From Limanda limanda (lineage: Eukaryota; Chordata; Actinopteri; Pleuronectiformes; Pleuronectidae): a DNA stretch of 64,000 bases. Location: assembly GCF_963576545.1 (NCBI RefSeq), contig NC_083651.1:18785748-18849747 (forward strand), read 5' to 3'. The notes under the pieces are model-generated. The model saw nothing but the letters and a program-made list of their open reading frames with translations, was not told where the DNA came from and made no database searches. The translations under genes were made by a program, and so were the position numbers. Of the stretch, positions 46,401-59,636 are shown in pieces. Every line of letters begins with the position of its first letter. Positions within the stretch are counted from its first letter, which is position 1.

Positions 46401-47870
46401 TGTAGGCCCTGAACTGAGACAGTGTTGGATGGCTTAGTCCACTTTAATTCTGCACTCACTTGGAGCACGCCATGGTCCAGTGGGTTTACACAAATTCTAC
46501 AGTATGTATCCTTGAGGAGAGTTCATTTTTCGACTCTTCACCTGCTGTGTTCGAACCAATGAAGCAGACAGAGGAGTATACAGTAAATAGCCCTTCTAAA
46601 AGTAAAGCGAGTGGATGGACCGAGGCAAAGGGTGTCTAGCTTTTTGCTTCCAAACTGCTTAGTTTTGTGTATAATAAAAGCAGAACGCCCCCTAGCGTTA
46701 AATGTAAAGGAGGACATGTCTTAACAGATGGATAGAAACGTTACCGCAGCCATGGGAGAGGAGTTATTGTTGCCAGTTATTTTTAGCAGTGCAGTCTTTT
46801 GAAATATGCATGTGAAAGATTATCCGAGTCTCACACAGGACACACAGAGAGGTGTATTAATCACTTTGCAAACATATCCTGAAGACGTTAGCTATTGCTT
46901 GCTCGCTTCCTGTAGCATGCAGTGCATAGATTGGCCGGACTATGGTAAATTGATTCATAAAGTGCATTCATATAGAACTTTTCTAGTTTTACCAACCACT
47001 TCAGTATACAGTAGTTGACCTTCACCTATAGTCACATTTGCACCCATCTCATATGCAGGCTAGCAACACAGTAATTTGGGGTTCGATATCTTGACCAAAG
47101 CCTTTTGCATGAGGATTGGACAGGCCAGGAATCAAACCACTAACCTTATGGTTAGTTGACGACCTGCTCTGTGGAAACGAGGCGCGAAGCCACCAAATAG
47201 AAACACAAGTCATGCTTTATATTGCTTTGTGGTTATTTAGATTAACTATAGTCTGCTTTCCTCTCATATTAAATGAGATGGTTATGAGGCAACAAAACCA
47301 CCTCCATTACTTCTCATGTTTTTGCTAGTATCCGTGTCAGAACATTGATTACTGTTGGAGTTTGATAGTGCTGCAGCAGCCCCCCCTCCAGCCATCCTTC
47401 CAGTATGACCGTTATGTAGCCTTGAATTGGTACATTTCACTGCCGTAGGGTTGATGCTGCAATCAAAGTAATGCCGTTCCTTCTGCTGTCGTGGGCTCAG
47501 TCAGACGGGGTAATGGCGCGTAAAGGTTCTGGGTTTATGAACAAGCACACAGCTCTCTGATTACAGCAGCAGGCGCTCCATTCAAGCCATTGTGACACCT
47601 GTAGACACAATTAGTCTTGACGAGCGTAGAGGCCACGCGTGTCTGTGTCCCACCTGCTCCCTATCCCGTCGTCTAATTCAATTTACAAGCCGAAGATATA
47701 ATTGCTAGGTGGATTCAAGACAAAAAAAAGAACGATCAGACTGCTCCTCAACGCTGCTCTGTTGGTACAACACAAATGCACACATGCAGTGCCTGAAATT
47801 ATCATAACTTGTCAATTAAAAAATTTGCATCCCTTCATGAAGCAAATGATGATTGACCTCTGTATCTGAC
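37436..47870. other. Long non-coding segment
   Basis: About 10.4 kb without a recognisable gene. It contains possible repeat fragments at 38690-38775 (degenerate 'tacgagaataaag' units), about 42055-42090 (hAT-like 'gtggtgtaacggaccacgg') and 43769-43925 (see separate entry). The rest shows no structure I can name. It may be intergenic or a large intron. Confidence 0.5.
43769..43925. repeat. Probable MITE-like repeat
   Basis: 'cgtttccatggacaccaatattctgac', 'ccagattaagacaac' and 'gacatgtacatgtgttaatca' follow the order of a common fish dispersed repeat whose ends read 'catttacatggac' and 'gtaaac...'. Ends and duplication are unclear. Confidence 0.4.
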
Positions 47871-48168
47871 ATGTTGGTGCAGTGGTTAGCACTGTTACCT
47901 TACAGCAAGAAAGGGCTGGGTTTGAACCAGCTAGCGTGTGGAGTTTCCATGTTCTCCCTGTGTCTGCGTGGGTTTTCTCTGGGAACTGTGGAGCCTCTAA
48001 AATTGTCCGTAGACTCTAATTTGTGAGCATGGATTCTTATTAGTCTCCGTATATTGGCCCTGTGATTGACAGGCGACCTGTCTTGTCTCGGCCAATGTCG
48101 GCTGGTATTGGCAAGCTGCCCCCTGACCCTCAGAGAATAATTGGCATGGCAAATGGATGGAGGGATAA
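47871..48168 (+). mobile_element. tRNA-derived SINE
   Basis: The 5' part resembles a tRNA promoter: A-box region 'ggtgcagtggttagc' and B-box-like ggtttgaacc (about 47919-47928). It is followed by the conserved body 'gtggagtttccatgttctccctgtgtctgcgtgggtttt' split across 47938-47976, then a tail with 'ggccctgtgattgacaggcgacctgtc' and 'aaatggatggagggataa'. This is the common V-SINE/L2-tailed type in fish, diverged here. Confidence 0.65.
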
Positions 48169-48739
48169 TTTGCTTCTAAAATTAATGTTTGCTGGTCAAA
48201 TCTTGTCGCGGATCAAAATAAAATGATTTTAACATAGAGGGTTTTGTCTGTGAAAATTATTCCATGTTCAGGTGGATTAGCACTTAATGTCCCCCCCTGA
48301 TGGTAATAGCAGGGTTATGTCTAGGAGTCCTGCGTTGGGGTTTAAAATGTCCGCTCATCTGTGATCTGAGGCAACTGGAGTGATACTTTAAAGTCCGCTC
48401 CTAAAATGTAACAGTCCTTCCTTGACTTGAGGTCACTGACATTGGATGACTTGATGGGATTTGCAGTGGTCTAATTTGCAGTGACAAAATGCAAAAGGGA
48501 AATGATGGTGAAAATTGGATTCCGATTAAAAATATAAAAAGTAGAGGCACTAAGCAATGCAAACAGCCAAGATTTAATCATTTTCAAAAGAAGAAAAAAA
48601 AGAATTCTCTTATTTCAACACTCAATGACAAGCTTCCTTGAAAAGTGAAAAACAAGGTTAAGATCCAAGTAAATTACTGCAACAACCCTTTGAAACCCTT
48701 TAAATGAAAATGAATTGCAGTTTTTTGTTTCTCAAGATT
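48169..48739. other. Non-coding spacer
   Basis: AT-rich sequence between the SINE and the hAT-like element. Nothing recognised. Confidence 0.5.
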
Positions 48740-49101
48740 ATCTAGAGCAGAGGTCTTCAACAGGAGGTACTGCAGGGGGTCCGCGAAATCTTTGGTTGAT
48801 TAGACAATTTTTTTAATTTTTTATAATTTTTTTTTTTTTTTTTCACAAATTTAATTGTCTTTCAATACACATTAACATGCATCCAACATATTGTGAGGCT
48901 GATTTGACCCTCTGCCTGACAAGCTCCATCCATCTAAGATTAGATAAGTTGTGTGCTACCCATTAGGGTCCGAAATCTCACTAATGTGGGGGTATGTGTG
49001 CCATCCACAGATGAGTATTCACTGTCTCTTCTACATGTATGTTTAAAATAAAAACATGAATCTGAATTACTTTAATAGCTCAGTGTTGTATGCAAGATGT
49101 A

Positions 49102-50697
49102 CAGTGGGTACGGGAAGTATTCAGAGCCCTATAAATATTTCACTCTTTGTTTCATTGCAGCAATTGGCAAAAATCAAAAAAGTTCATTTTATTTCTAATT
49201 AATGTACACTCAGCACCTCATCTTGACAGAAAAAAACAGAAATGTAGAAATTTTTGCAAATTTATTAAAAAAGAAAAACTGAAATATCACATGGTCATAA
49301 GTATTCAGACCTTTTGCTGTGACACTCATATTTAACTCACATGCTGTCCATTTCTTCTGATCCTCATTGAGATGGTTCTACTCCTTCATTGGAGTCCAGC
49401 TGTGTTTAATTAAACTGATTGGACTTGATTAGGAAAGGCACACACCTGTCTATATAAGACCTTACAGCTAACAGTGCATGTCAGAGCAAATGAGAATCAT
49501 GAGGTCGAAGGAACTGCCCAGGGAGCTCAGAGACAGAATTGTGGCAAGCCACAGATCTGGCCAAGGTTACAAAAGAATTTCTGCAGCACTCAAGGTTCCT
49601 AAGAGCACAGTGGCCTCCATAATCTAAGACCTGGCCGTCCAGCCAAACTGAGCAATCGTGGGAGAAGAGCCTTGGTGAGAGAGGTAAAGAAGAACCCAAA
49701 GATCACTGTGGCTGAGCTCCAGAGATGCAGTAGGGAGATGGTAGAAAATTCCACAAAGTCAACTATCACTGCAGCCCTCCACCAGTCGGGGCTTTATGCC
49801 AGAGTGGCCTGACGGAAGCCTCTCCTCAGTGCAAGACATATGAAAGCCTGCAGAGAGTTTGCCAAAAAACACATGAAGGACTCCCAAACTATGAGAAATA
49901 AGATTCTCTGGTCTGATGAGACCAAGATTGAACTTGTTGGCGTTAATTCTAAGCGGTATGTGTGAAGAAAACCAGGCACTGCTCATCACCTGCCCAATAC
50001 AATCCCAACAGTGAAACATGGTGGTGGCAGCATCATGCTATGATGTGTTTTTCAGCTGCAGGGACAGGACGACTGGTTGCAATTGAAGGAACGATGAATG
50101 CGGCCAAGTACAGAGATATCCTGGAAGAAAACCTCTTCCAGAGTGCTCTGGACCTCAGACTGGGCCGAAGGTTCACCTTCCAACAAGGCAATGACCCTAA
50201 GCAGACAGCTAAAATAACAAAGGAGTGGCTTCGGAACAACTCTGTGACCATTCTTGACTGGCCCAGCCAGAGCCCTGACCTAAACCCAATTGAGCATCTC
50301 TGGAGAGACCTGAAAATGGCTGTCCACCAACGTTCACCATCCAACCTGACGGAACTGGAGAGGATCTGCAAGGAAGAGTGGCAGAGGAGCCCCAAATCCA
50401 GGTGTGAAAAACTTGTTGCATCATTCCCAAGAAGATTCATGGCTGTACTAGCTCAAAAGGGTGCTTCTACTCAATACTGAGCAAAGGGTCTGAATACTTA
50501 TGATCATGTGATATTTCAGTTTTTCTTTTTTAATAAATTTGCAAAAATTTCTACATTTCTGTTTTTTTTTCTGTCAAGATGGGGTGCTGAGTGTACATTG
50601 ATGAGAAATAAAATGAACTTTTTTAGATTTTAGCAAATGTCTGCAATGAAACAGAGTGAAAATTTTAAAGGGGTCTGAATACTTTCCGTACCAACTG
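49102..50697 (+). mobile_element. Tc1/mariner element nested in the hAT-like element
   Basis: 1,596 bp between TA dinucleotides (49100-49101 and 50698-50699). The ends read CAGTGGGTACGGGAAGTATT and the inverted AATACTTTCCGTACCAACTG, with ~215-bp inverted repeats (49102-49318 and 50482-50697). This tip belongs to a widespread fish Tc1 family. It contains a decayed transposase. Confidence 0.92.
49499..50480 (+). pseudogene. Decayed Tc1 transposase
   Basis: The N-terminal part (MRSKELPRELRDRIVASHRS, then an HTH-like KRISAALKVPKSTVASII) starts at 49499 and hits a stop near 49626. Further stops and frameshifts follow. The C-terminal half is open from about 50034 to 50480 and keeps SPDLNPIEHLWRDLK with the catalytic Glu. 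The position that is usually Asp in the QDNDPKHTA motif is Gly here (QQGNDPKQTA), so catalysis is lost even apart from the breaks. Confidence 0.9.
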
Positions 50698-50961
50698 TAT
50701 GTTTATAAATGGCAGTGGCATGGCCATCCTGTACCTTGCACATGTTTAAATTAAAAACATGAATATATGAACCCGTGTAATATTTGAATAGCTTAGTATT
50801 GAATGCACAATATCAGGGTAGTTATGTTGAACATGGCACTAGGTCCAGTTTAATATAAAACACAATTTTATGCAATATATATAGTAGGGGGTCCCTGCTC
50901 CATCTCTCCACCTGTTTGGGGGTCCTTGGCCGGAAAAACGTTGAAGACCTCTGATCTAGAG

Positions 50962-53900
50962 GTTACAGAGTGTAAAGTCAGAGTCATGATACATAATAAA
51001 AAGCTAATTCCTGCTAGAAACCCAGAATCCCCCCTAAATGTTATCAAGTTCTGGGGGGAAGGGAACATTTAACATTTTTGTCAGTCTTTGAAAATGATGA
51101 AATCACCAGACATTTTTTAACTTGGACAAAAAAAATATGTGAGTTTTGCACGGAGATTCGTTTTACCAATTTTTTCAGGTTTTCCCCCGGCTGCTTCTTA
51201 AATGTTAATCCAACTCCTTTCCAGATTGAGCTTGTGTCTATGCATGTGAATAACAAGAACTATTTTACTCAAACCCATTAAGTCATAGCTCTGCCATCAG
51301 ATTTCATATGGAGGATTGGTCACAGGGCACATTTCTCCGGAATCACTACCTGTAACACAATATCATGATTAGTTAACAATGTTTGAAAATATTTGATGTG
51401 GTGCAGACTTTGCTCTGGATTGGTAAATATAACTTTTGAACAGCTCATCCCACCTTGCAGAGAATGTGCCTTCCAGAGAATGCATGTTGTCTTTAAAGAC
51501 TTACAAGCTCATGCTACACACTCTAAGGAGTTGTCTCTTATGTTGCCTGGTTTAAAATCATCTTGAGGTGAGGTCAGATCTAAATTTATTCCCCATTATT
51601 TCCCCTAAAGGCTGCAGTAGACTAAATGTAGGATTGGATGTTAATTACTTATTAAGCCTTGTTGTAATTTATAAATATCATCAGTGTCAAAAGGTTTGAA
51701 CTGTTCAAACTTTGTAGGAAGCAGTGAAAGCATTGTTGCAGACTTTTAAAAGAGAACGCTAATTAGTGTCTACTATTTGACATTAAAAGGTAACATTATG
51801 GTAAAAAAATGCTGTGGTTTCTTACACAAAAGATCTAACAACCGTTTGTAATTATGGACAATTATGTAGAGTTAATAAACTATTATGCATAGCCTAAAGG
51901 AAATGGAGGTTTAGAGTGTTATCAGTGTTTTAGGGTAATTAGTCTGCTTTTGAGGACTCGGATTTGAGCTCCTCCCCCTCATTCCATTCATTTCAAAGAC
52001 TTGAGTGTTTGACAGGTTCCAAAGTCGTAACCCTTCACACCAAACGTCCTTGTTGATCAGAATTATTTAGTTTTTTTTTCCGCACGCCACTGTCCAGTTA
52101 TACATGTAGTATGTTTTGAGAAGAGAAAGTAAAACCTTGGAGAAATCCAGGTGGAATCTTAAAGTCGAAGGCTATATTCCTTTCATACATGAGCCCGCTC
52201 CGAAAGCTTCGATTCCGAGCCAAGGTCACCGCCAAAAAACAACAACAACAGGGACCCGTGGATTTGCTGGTATGTCAAGCAAGATTAGAAAGATTGCAAG
52301 AGGCAATTACAGCTGAGTTGTGAAGCTCCGTGCTCACAATAAGCCGACAACCTGATCAGGATTATGATTCGCCTAATTTCCATAAATCTGCCATCACCGC
52401 AGTGGGAGGCTCCAATGACTGATTGTAATCGCGAAGAATTTGCGTTTAAAAAACCTGTCAGGTCAAAGTGCCAATCAAAATGCAGCAACACCCTGGTTTC
52501 TCATTACTCCTAACTCCGTAGCAGATGACATTGCATTGAGAGTTTTTTTTTTGTACCTTTACAGTTCCTAGCAGTAGGTGCACCTCGTGATCTCTCTCCA
52601 AGGACTGTTTTAGTTTTAAAGCGGCGCGTCTCTCGTAACACAAAGGGGGGCTCGATAAGAACCTGATCAATCATAATCAGGGGGCTTGTCTCTGTGACAC
52701 TGACAAGTGGCATTAACCTTGCATCGCTGTGTTACATCGCTGTGTGTGCAGCGGGAGCCGAGGCTTTGCTACCTGTGTCCTTCAGAAATACATGACAGGA
52801 GACATTAGAAAGGGATGAAGTGTGGATCCCACACTGGCAGCTGCAAAGACGGATGCACCACACTGCAGCACTGCTTCCATGTAAGTGCTCTTATAGAACA
52901 TTTTAACGGTCGCACAATTTCACTCGTGCACTAGTTGCAAACAGCCATCCATTACAAAATGAAGACAGTCCTTTTTGCCACAATTGTCCCACCTTAAAAG
53001 GTCAGTTCAAAAGATGAATGTGATGCACTGTTGTGATGAATCCTGCAGCGTATGGCCCGGTGGTGGAAATGTGTGTAATCCATTTCTTTGCCAAACCATG
53101 TGTAGAAAACCAGCTATTTGTCAACAGAGGAGCAATAAGTGGAGAGAGAGTAAAGGATTACATGCATCACAAGGACACAGCTACTCCACCGGAATAAGTA
53201 ACCGGGACGTTTTCTTGCTCTGCGAATGCATGGCTGTTCCCCGATGCCAAAAAGGGGAGAATCTTTTAAATCCAGTTCTGAATCTATCCTGAATGTTTTT
53301 TAATAATTGGAGCTCCACCCAGATTAGTGAAAAGCCACTGTAAAGTATCTTGGGTTCTGCTTTGCTCTGTTAGTGACTACGAGTCATCCGTTGCTTGGCG
53401 ATGACAATTTCTGTCTACGCAGATGTCGGTTAAACCGAGTCTCTGGGATCCTTACCCAGTAGAGATGATGTGATTCCCAACATCGAAGCGAAATGCTCTG
53501 TTTTCATGGTTCAGTTGATTTCCTATCCCAGTTCTTGTCTGGGGGAGTTGTTGCACCTCTCCACAGAAAGACTTTAATAATGCATTGAGAAAACATTTTC
53601 TTTGTAATGGCCGAAATGTGCATCGCATCCTGAAATTCTGAACTCTTTTTGGCTTGTCCCGCTCGGTAATAACTCTTGAATGATGATAGAGGGACGATGA
53701 AACGGTCAAGACCCATTCACTGACAGGGCAGCACTTTGCCCGCACGCTTGAATAATAATGTCACACGTATCTGTTCATCAGACAAGCAGCGAGCTGTTAT
53801 TGCACGGCACTTGCATTTTTCATTCAGCCGGCAGCATGAACGATGGAGTTGTGACACAGAATAAGACGTATGGATGTAGATCAGACTAATAAATACCATC

Positions 53901-54879
53901 CTGCAGCAGAAAGGAGATGGATGCATTAATTTAATTCACTTACGGTACATAATGCCGGAGAGGCCGTCTGTGCCAAAAGCTGCATCAGTCTCCAGCCTGT
54001 GAGACAGCGGTTACACAACACGCCATTTACTGTAGGGACCCAGATATTGGATTGTAAATGCCCTGCGCCGCAATTGGATGAAGCTCAAACTGGGTTTCGG
54101 AGAAGTGAATGTGCTACACGAAAAAATAAATCTTTCGCATTTTATTTTCTGCTAAACGTATTAATTCGTTGGCATATCACACACACATTAAATTTGAATT
54201 TTACAAGAAATACTTCAGTTGTTCCTTTGCCAGCCCAGAAATAAAAGCAATGCTTATCTGCAGATCATTACATCGGAACCTCAATCAGACCTCTGCACAC
54301 ATATGCATCAGCCAGCGCACACATGGCCAGTTGAGCATTTGAAGAGATAAAAGATGAGAAAAGAGGAAGAGACAGTCACCTCATGTCCTCTTCCTGTTCC
54401 GACCGGCTCGTCTCTGCACCAGCATGTCGCACAACAGTGAGGATCATTTATCTTCACAAAGACAAAGTACTTTATGTCAGACACAAAAATGATTGGCCAC
54501 ATGTCATTTTTCAACCAGTTCTATTGTGAAAGTACCATAAAGGTTGTGCATAGAAATGTTACAAGAATGATAAAAAGGTATGGGGCAAATATTGTAGCGA
54601 TCTTATATGTGCGTTTGTGTTTGTGTGTGTGTGTGAGTGTGTATATTTGTGTAACTGTATGTCGATCCGTTTGAGCGTAATATGATTTGCACATGGGTAC
54701 AGGAACCTGCAGATGTGTATTCAGTATCTGTGTGCACATAATTAGATTTGTAAGGTTATGAGATTTGCAGGTGCATGAGATTGTTACATGTCATGCCCAA
54801 AATGTATGACAAAAGTGATGTAAAATGTCCCCCTTGCTTCCCGTACCTCTGCTCAAGTTGAAAATGAACATCGTGAATA
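50962..54879. other. Non-coding segment
   Basis: No gene is recognised. A TG/CG-rich tract occurs at 54615-54650. Stretches such as 52300-52480 have balanced composition and no repeats and might be conserved non-coding DNA, which cannot be judged from one genome. Confidence 0.5.
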
Positions 54880-55255
54880 CATTTGGAAAACGGAGAAATC
54901 TCTATACGCATTGCAAAATGGCGGGCTTCCTGTTGTGTTTGTCAAAATGTTGTTGTTGTTTGTTTGGTCATGATACACCTGTGTCTCGATTTTTGTGAAG
55001 ATCGGTCAATGTGAACTCAGGGGCTGCGTTTCAGGGGGCGCTGTTGAGCCATTTTGCCACACCCATTTAAAATTACTCCAGAATACGTACATTTTCACTA
55101 CTTTCTAATTTTCTGCAAACTTTGGTTACGATTTGAGCATTTTAAAGCCCTCAAAAAGCCAATTAATTTGCCTGAAAAAAAGAAAGAAAAATGATAATAA
55201 TCCTTACAATTTCAATAGGGCCTCCCACTGTTCGGTGCTCGGGCCCTTATAAACA
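54880..55255. repeat. Interspersed fish repeat
   Basis: Ends in 'aatgataataatccttacaatttcaatagggcctcccactgttcggtgctcgggccctta' (split here: positions about 55190-55250), a very common teleost repeat end. Its upstream part includes 'gaagatcggtcaatgtgaactcaggggc' and 'gagccattttgccacacccattt'. The parent family is not named here. Confidence 0.5.
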
Positions 55256-55739
55256 GAACTGGTCTGTTCCTGGTCTGTTGACTGAATCAACTCCAGGTTG
55301 TCACTTGTGCATTATGTAGGACAGTCATACTGTAGGACAGACGCCCATGGCAAGGCATCTGAGAGCACACGCTTAAGCAAACAAAATGTGCACACAGTTA
55401 TTTTCCCACTGCCCTCTGGGGTTTAATTATCCAAACGCCTGTGATATAAAAGCCATGTTTGTTTGCCTTGGGCCAGTTTCACTGAAGAACCCTGAGAAAA
55501 AAAAATAGTTGTTTTAAAAAAAAAAAAAATCAGTAGAATCAACAGTAACACTCCCATAACCACACTCGATCTGCTGCATCCATTTCTACAGAATCAATAC
55601 ATACACGTACTACACATGTGGGCTATTAGATTAAACTGGGTAAACCGCTCTGGACGGCCCCATTATCCATCTTCCCCACAGACTGAGTATATCTTTACAA
55701 TACATTTCTGTTCCATGGAAATAGCCACATATAGCTTTG

Positions 55740-56340
55740 AGGTATTTGATCCAGTTCAGAACAAGTACTTGGTCCAAAGGTGTAGGACCAAGGTCGAGTT
55801 GACCTCATGTCCTTGTGAAAGAGATTCATCAGTAGGGATTTTCACTACATCTGGCACAAAACTTGGACTCAAGGGTAACCTGATTAGAATGTTGGGGGTC
55901 AAGGTCACTCTGACTTCAGAAAACACAATTTTATTTTCTGTCTTGTGAACGCAACCTCACAAGAACACCTTGAGGGAGTTTTTTCAAAATTAGTACAAAC
56001 ATTGACGCAAAGACAAACTGATCAGAATTTGTTGGTTGAAGGTCACTATGGCCTCATGTCCTTGTGAAGGTGATATATCAGGAGCACCCACAGGGAACTT
56101 CCTTACATCTGGCACAAACATTAATTTGGACAAAAAAAAAGAAATGATAATAAATTAGAGGTCAAAGGTCAATGTCACTATGACATCACGAAAACATCAG
56201 TCTCATGAACACATTATCTCAAGTACGCATCAAGAGAATCTCATTAACTTTGGCACAAATGTTCGTTTAGACTCAAAGATGAGTGATTTGAATGATTTTT
56301 GAATAGTTTTGCTGTACATCCGTGGTGATGCTGGTAAAGG
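55740..56340. repeat. Degenerate tandem repeat with AGGTCA motifs
   Basis: Four diverged units of roughly 115-140 bp, each with a phrase such as 'catgtccttgtgaa', 'acatctggcacaaa' and 'ggtcactatgacntca' (motif starts near 55789, 55903, 56041 and 56172). It resembles a common dispersed fish repeat whose units carry 'caaaggtcaaggtcac'. Confidence 0.6.
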
Positions 56341-59300
56341 TTCACGCCTATAGACGTGTTGTTTGTCACATATTTCATTATTGACTTCCTTCTTCTAAAT
56401 ATTCAGAGAGTGTCGATATTGCATGCAGTAACAAGAATAGAAAATCTATATAATATTCAGCATTTAACAGATTCCAAATGGTTTGTTTGATTGAAACTTT
56501 ACAGATGTGATTAAAATCAGCAGAATCTCAGCAGCTACTCTGCTCTGGTCTTTCTTACCTGAGTTCCTCGGCACATAATAATTGACATGGGGTTTCACCT
56601 CCATGTGGTATGACCTGAAGGTGCTTGCTTCTATACGGATGTAAGGTTGAGTTTCCCAGTCATTAGTCCCTCCACAAAGTTCCCTCTGCCTTGTCAGCAA
56701 GCTTCCCTTCGCAATTACATCCCCTGCAGGGACGCCAGCCATGAACTCTGATTCAGCAATTAATACTCTGCACCAGCGCCCTGGACGGTGACCCACCATC
56801 TAGCCCTGCCACCACTCTGCCTCCCTAGGCTTCCGCTTCTGTCTTCCGGGGGACACTGCAGACACTCTTGGAGTCGGACCAGAACAATAGCAAATGGTTT
56901 CCAGGAATAGGGAGTGCTCACCAAGGAGGATAATTCCCCCCTAAAAAAGGTGCCAAGTGTTTTGTGTGATGGATGATTTATGGCCACTTTAGGAGAAAAG
57001 GGGAAAATGAGTTGGATTCTCACAGTGTTATTATCTGTCACTCTTAGTTTTCAGTATCTTCATCCGGTCTAAACGTGCATTCTTCTGCAGAGTTATTTGC
57101 TAAAATGTAACTTTGGCAAAGCAGAAATTATTGTTACAAATGAGAAGACGTCACATCTCGTCCTGTGCTGTGGAAAAGTGAAAGAAATGTGGGGCGAGGC
57201 GTTTTTTTTCACTAATGCCTTTGCCCAGTCATCATATTTCAAAGCCATCGACCCTCAAGTGAGTCCCTCTCAGTCAATCATTTAAACCCGGATGCAAATC
57301 CATCATAATTTGAAAAGGCATTACCCAGTGACAATTGTGATTCTTCTGGAAATGGCCATTGTCTTTGTGTAGCTATTTAAAGATGGTAATAGAAAGTTGG
57401 GTTTAGAGCCGTTTCACACTCTGCTGAATTTGTAGTGTGCAATGTGCAACCGCCTTTGTTCCGCTTGCTGCAGAGGTATTTAAAAATGCACAACGCGTCT
57501 CATTATGCTGGTCTTGGTACGGTTTGTTTTTTATTTTTGAATTTGAAAATCAGAGCACAGCACGGTACACACATGTACGTCTCCTCTGGGGATAAACATA
57601 TCACTTTTTTATTCACGGCTCCATGTTATAGTTTGCTTTCAGACAGGAGGATTAAAGGTCGGTCTGTGTACGCTACTCCTGTACAAACAGAGAATTCACT
57701 TATCACACTTTTTTTTGTCTTTGACTTTTGTGTCCCTTGAGGTAATAGTTGATGTAACTTGTATATTGATCCATAAAGGAGGAATTTGAATGAAACAGTA
57801 TTTTGAACACTCACTTTTGCCGATATTGCATTTAGTTTCTTTATAAATGAGTCACTCAAATTCAGACAAAGACATTTGAAAGTCACCAACACATATACAG
57901 ATATATATTTAAAAGAAACTGGATAATGGGTAAAGACATTTGAATTCTCCAATTAATACACATATAATAGTATTATTGACAGAATCTATAGAAAATAAAT
58001 CTTGCATTGCTCTGGCCATTGTGGGTCTAATGCTGCTTGATTGATCAATTGATTGATTGTATTTGTCTGCGATTCCAGTAAAGCAAATAACAAGTAGCAT
58101 GACTGTTTAAATTTCAGGAAATATAACTATTAAAATAGTTATTTATACTACTAGTTACTCATAAACTAGTGGGATTACAGTAAGACATTACTTTATCACA
58201 TTAATTACTCCCAACACTATAAGAACAAACTTTGAAATCAAGACCAAAATGCAAATTATGTGCAAAGTTGCTGCAGCTTCAAATTGGAGATCTCTTCAGT
58301 ATTCATCCTACATCTAGATTGATCAGTCATTTCATTTTCATTAATTAACAATTAATGCAATTGTTGTCAGAATCTGTTGGCAAATTTAGATATAAAAGAA
58401 TAATGAGCTTATTTGCAAGGTCATTCATGGTCTTATGAAACATTGTGCCAACTATCAGAGAACAGACCTTTATAGAAATTCATTAATAGTAATTCTGCAG
58501 AATCCAGAGTTGAACAACTCTGATCAAACAGGTGACATTTGCTCTCATCCTTCCATGAAATAAAATAAATGGATATAAATATTTTAAGCCCCTACATTGT
58601 GCCACTGTAGATACCTGCTCTTCCATATATCAACAAATACATCCTTCATAAAATGTTTGAACCCATGTTATTCTCTGTTAATGATATTTGGTTTCAAGTG
58701 GCCGACTTTTCCATCGTAGTTGTATTTAAGTGATTCCCTTGCTCTGCTCAATGCATACGATTCTCAAGTCCCGGCTACTGAAAAGATCCAACCCCTCAGA
58801 GCGGGTCTAATGTTTTATGTTCTCATGACGAGCATTATAAATATGCAGAGTGTTAGTAGCATGCAATATCTCTCGAGTGCCTTTCATGTCAGACTTATTG
58901 TGTTCATAAAAAAACAGTTGGTTAGGTGACATGATGATCTCAATGATTGAGAGAGGGTTCAGTTCTGAAACGCACAATAACTTGGAGTGCACATGTTGTT
59001 CATTTTCAGTGAGATCACGGATGCAATAAAAATTCTCAACACATTTTCAGTCCTTTTTATTAGTTCTGATTTTTCACTGAAGGCTGTAATGTTAGCTTTA
59101 CAACAAGCTCCAACAGACAAAAGCAAATTGTGGGGAATTACACTTTATTTACCAAGTCGCAACAATTTAGGCCTCTGGTAAACTTGAAAAGGAGGAAATA
59201 TTATTAAGCTTGGCTGATGACTAAATACAGAATACAGTCTGGCATTAATAATGTATTCATGCCCCTATTCCTGGCACACGCATCACATGAGATATTGTGG

Positions 59301-59602
59301 AAAAACACAGTGTATGCACTGAGAGGACGGTGACAAGCTGGATGAGTGTGCTTCAAATAGAGTGTATTCTCATAGGAATGGAGCCTAGGGGCTATAGCAT
59401 CCGACAGACCATACATGAATTACTCTATAAGCACGGAGGCCTACCTTGTATATAGATCCAAACTTGATCCAATTTGGCTCTGTGTCTTAGAAAACAGGGG
59501 ATTTGGGATAGCTGGATTCCATATAAATGAAATAAATATGGGTATGGAGACCAATTTTACATGCCTGAAATTCTCTGAATACATCTGTGAGTTTTGTGTG
59601 TG

Positions 59603-59636
<34 letters not shown>

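Larger units (their letters stand above)
48748..50953. mobile_element. hAT-like non-autonomous transposon with nested Tc1
   Basis: The terminal inverted repeats CAGAGGTCTTCAAC (48748) and GTTGAAGACCTCTG (ending 50953) are flanked by a perfect 8-bp duplication atctagag (48740-48747 and 50954-50961), as expected for hAT. Subterminal gggggtcc motifs occur near both ends. Without the nested Tc1 the element is about 0.6 kb and has no coding capacity. Confidence 0.85.
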
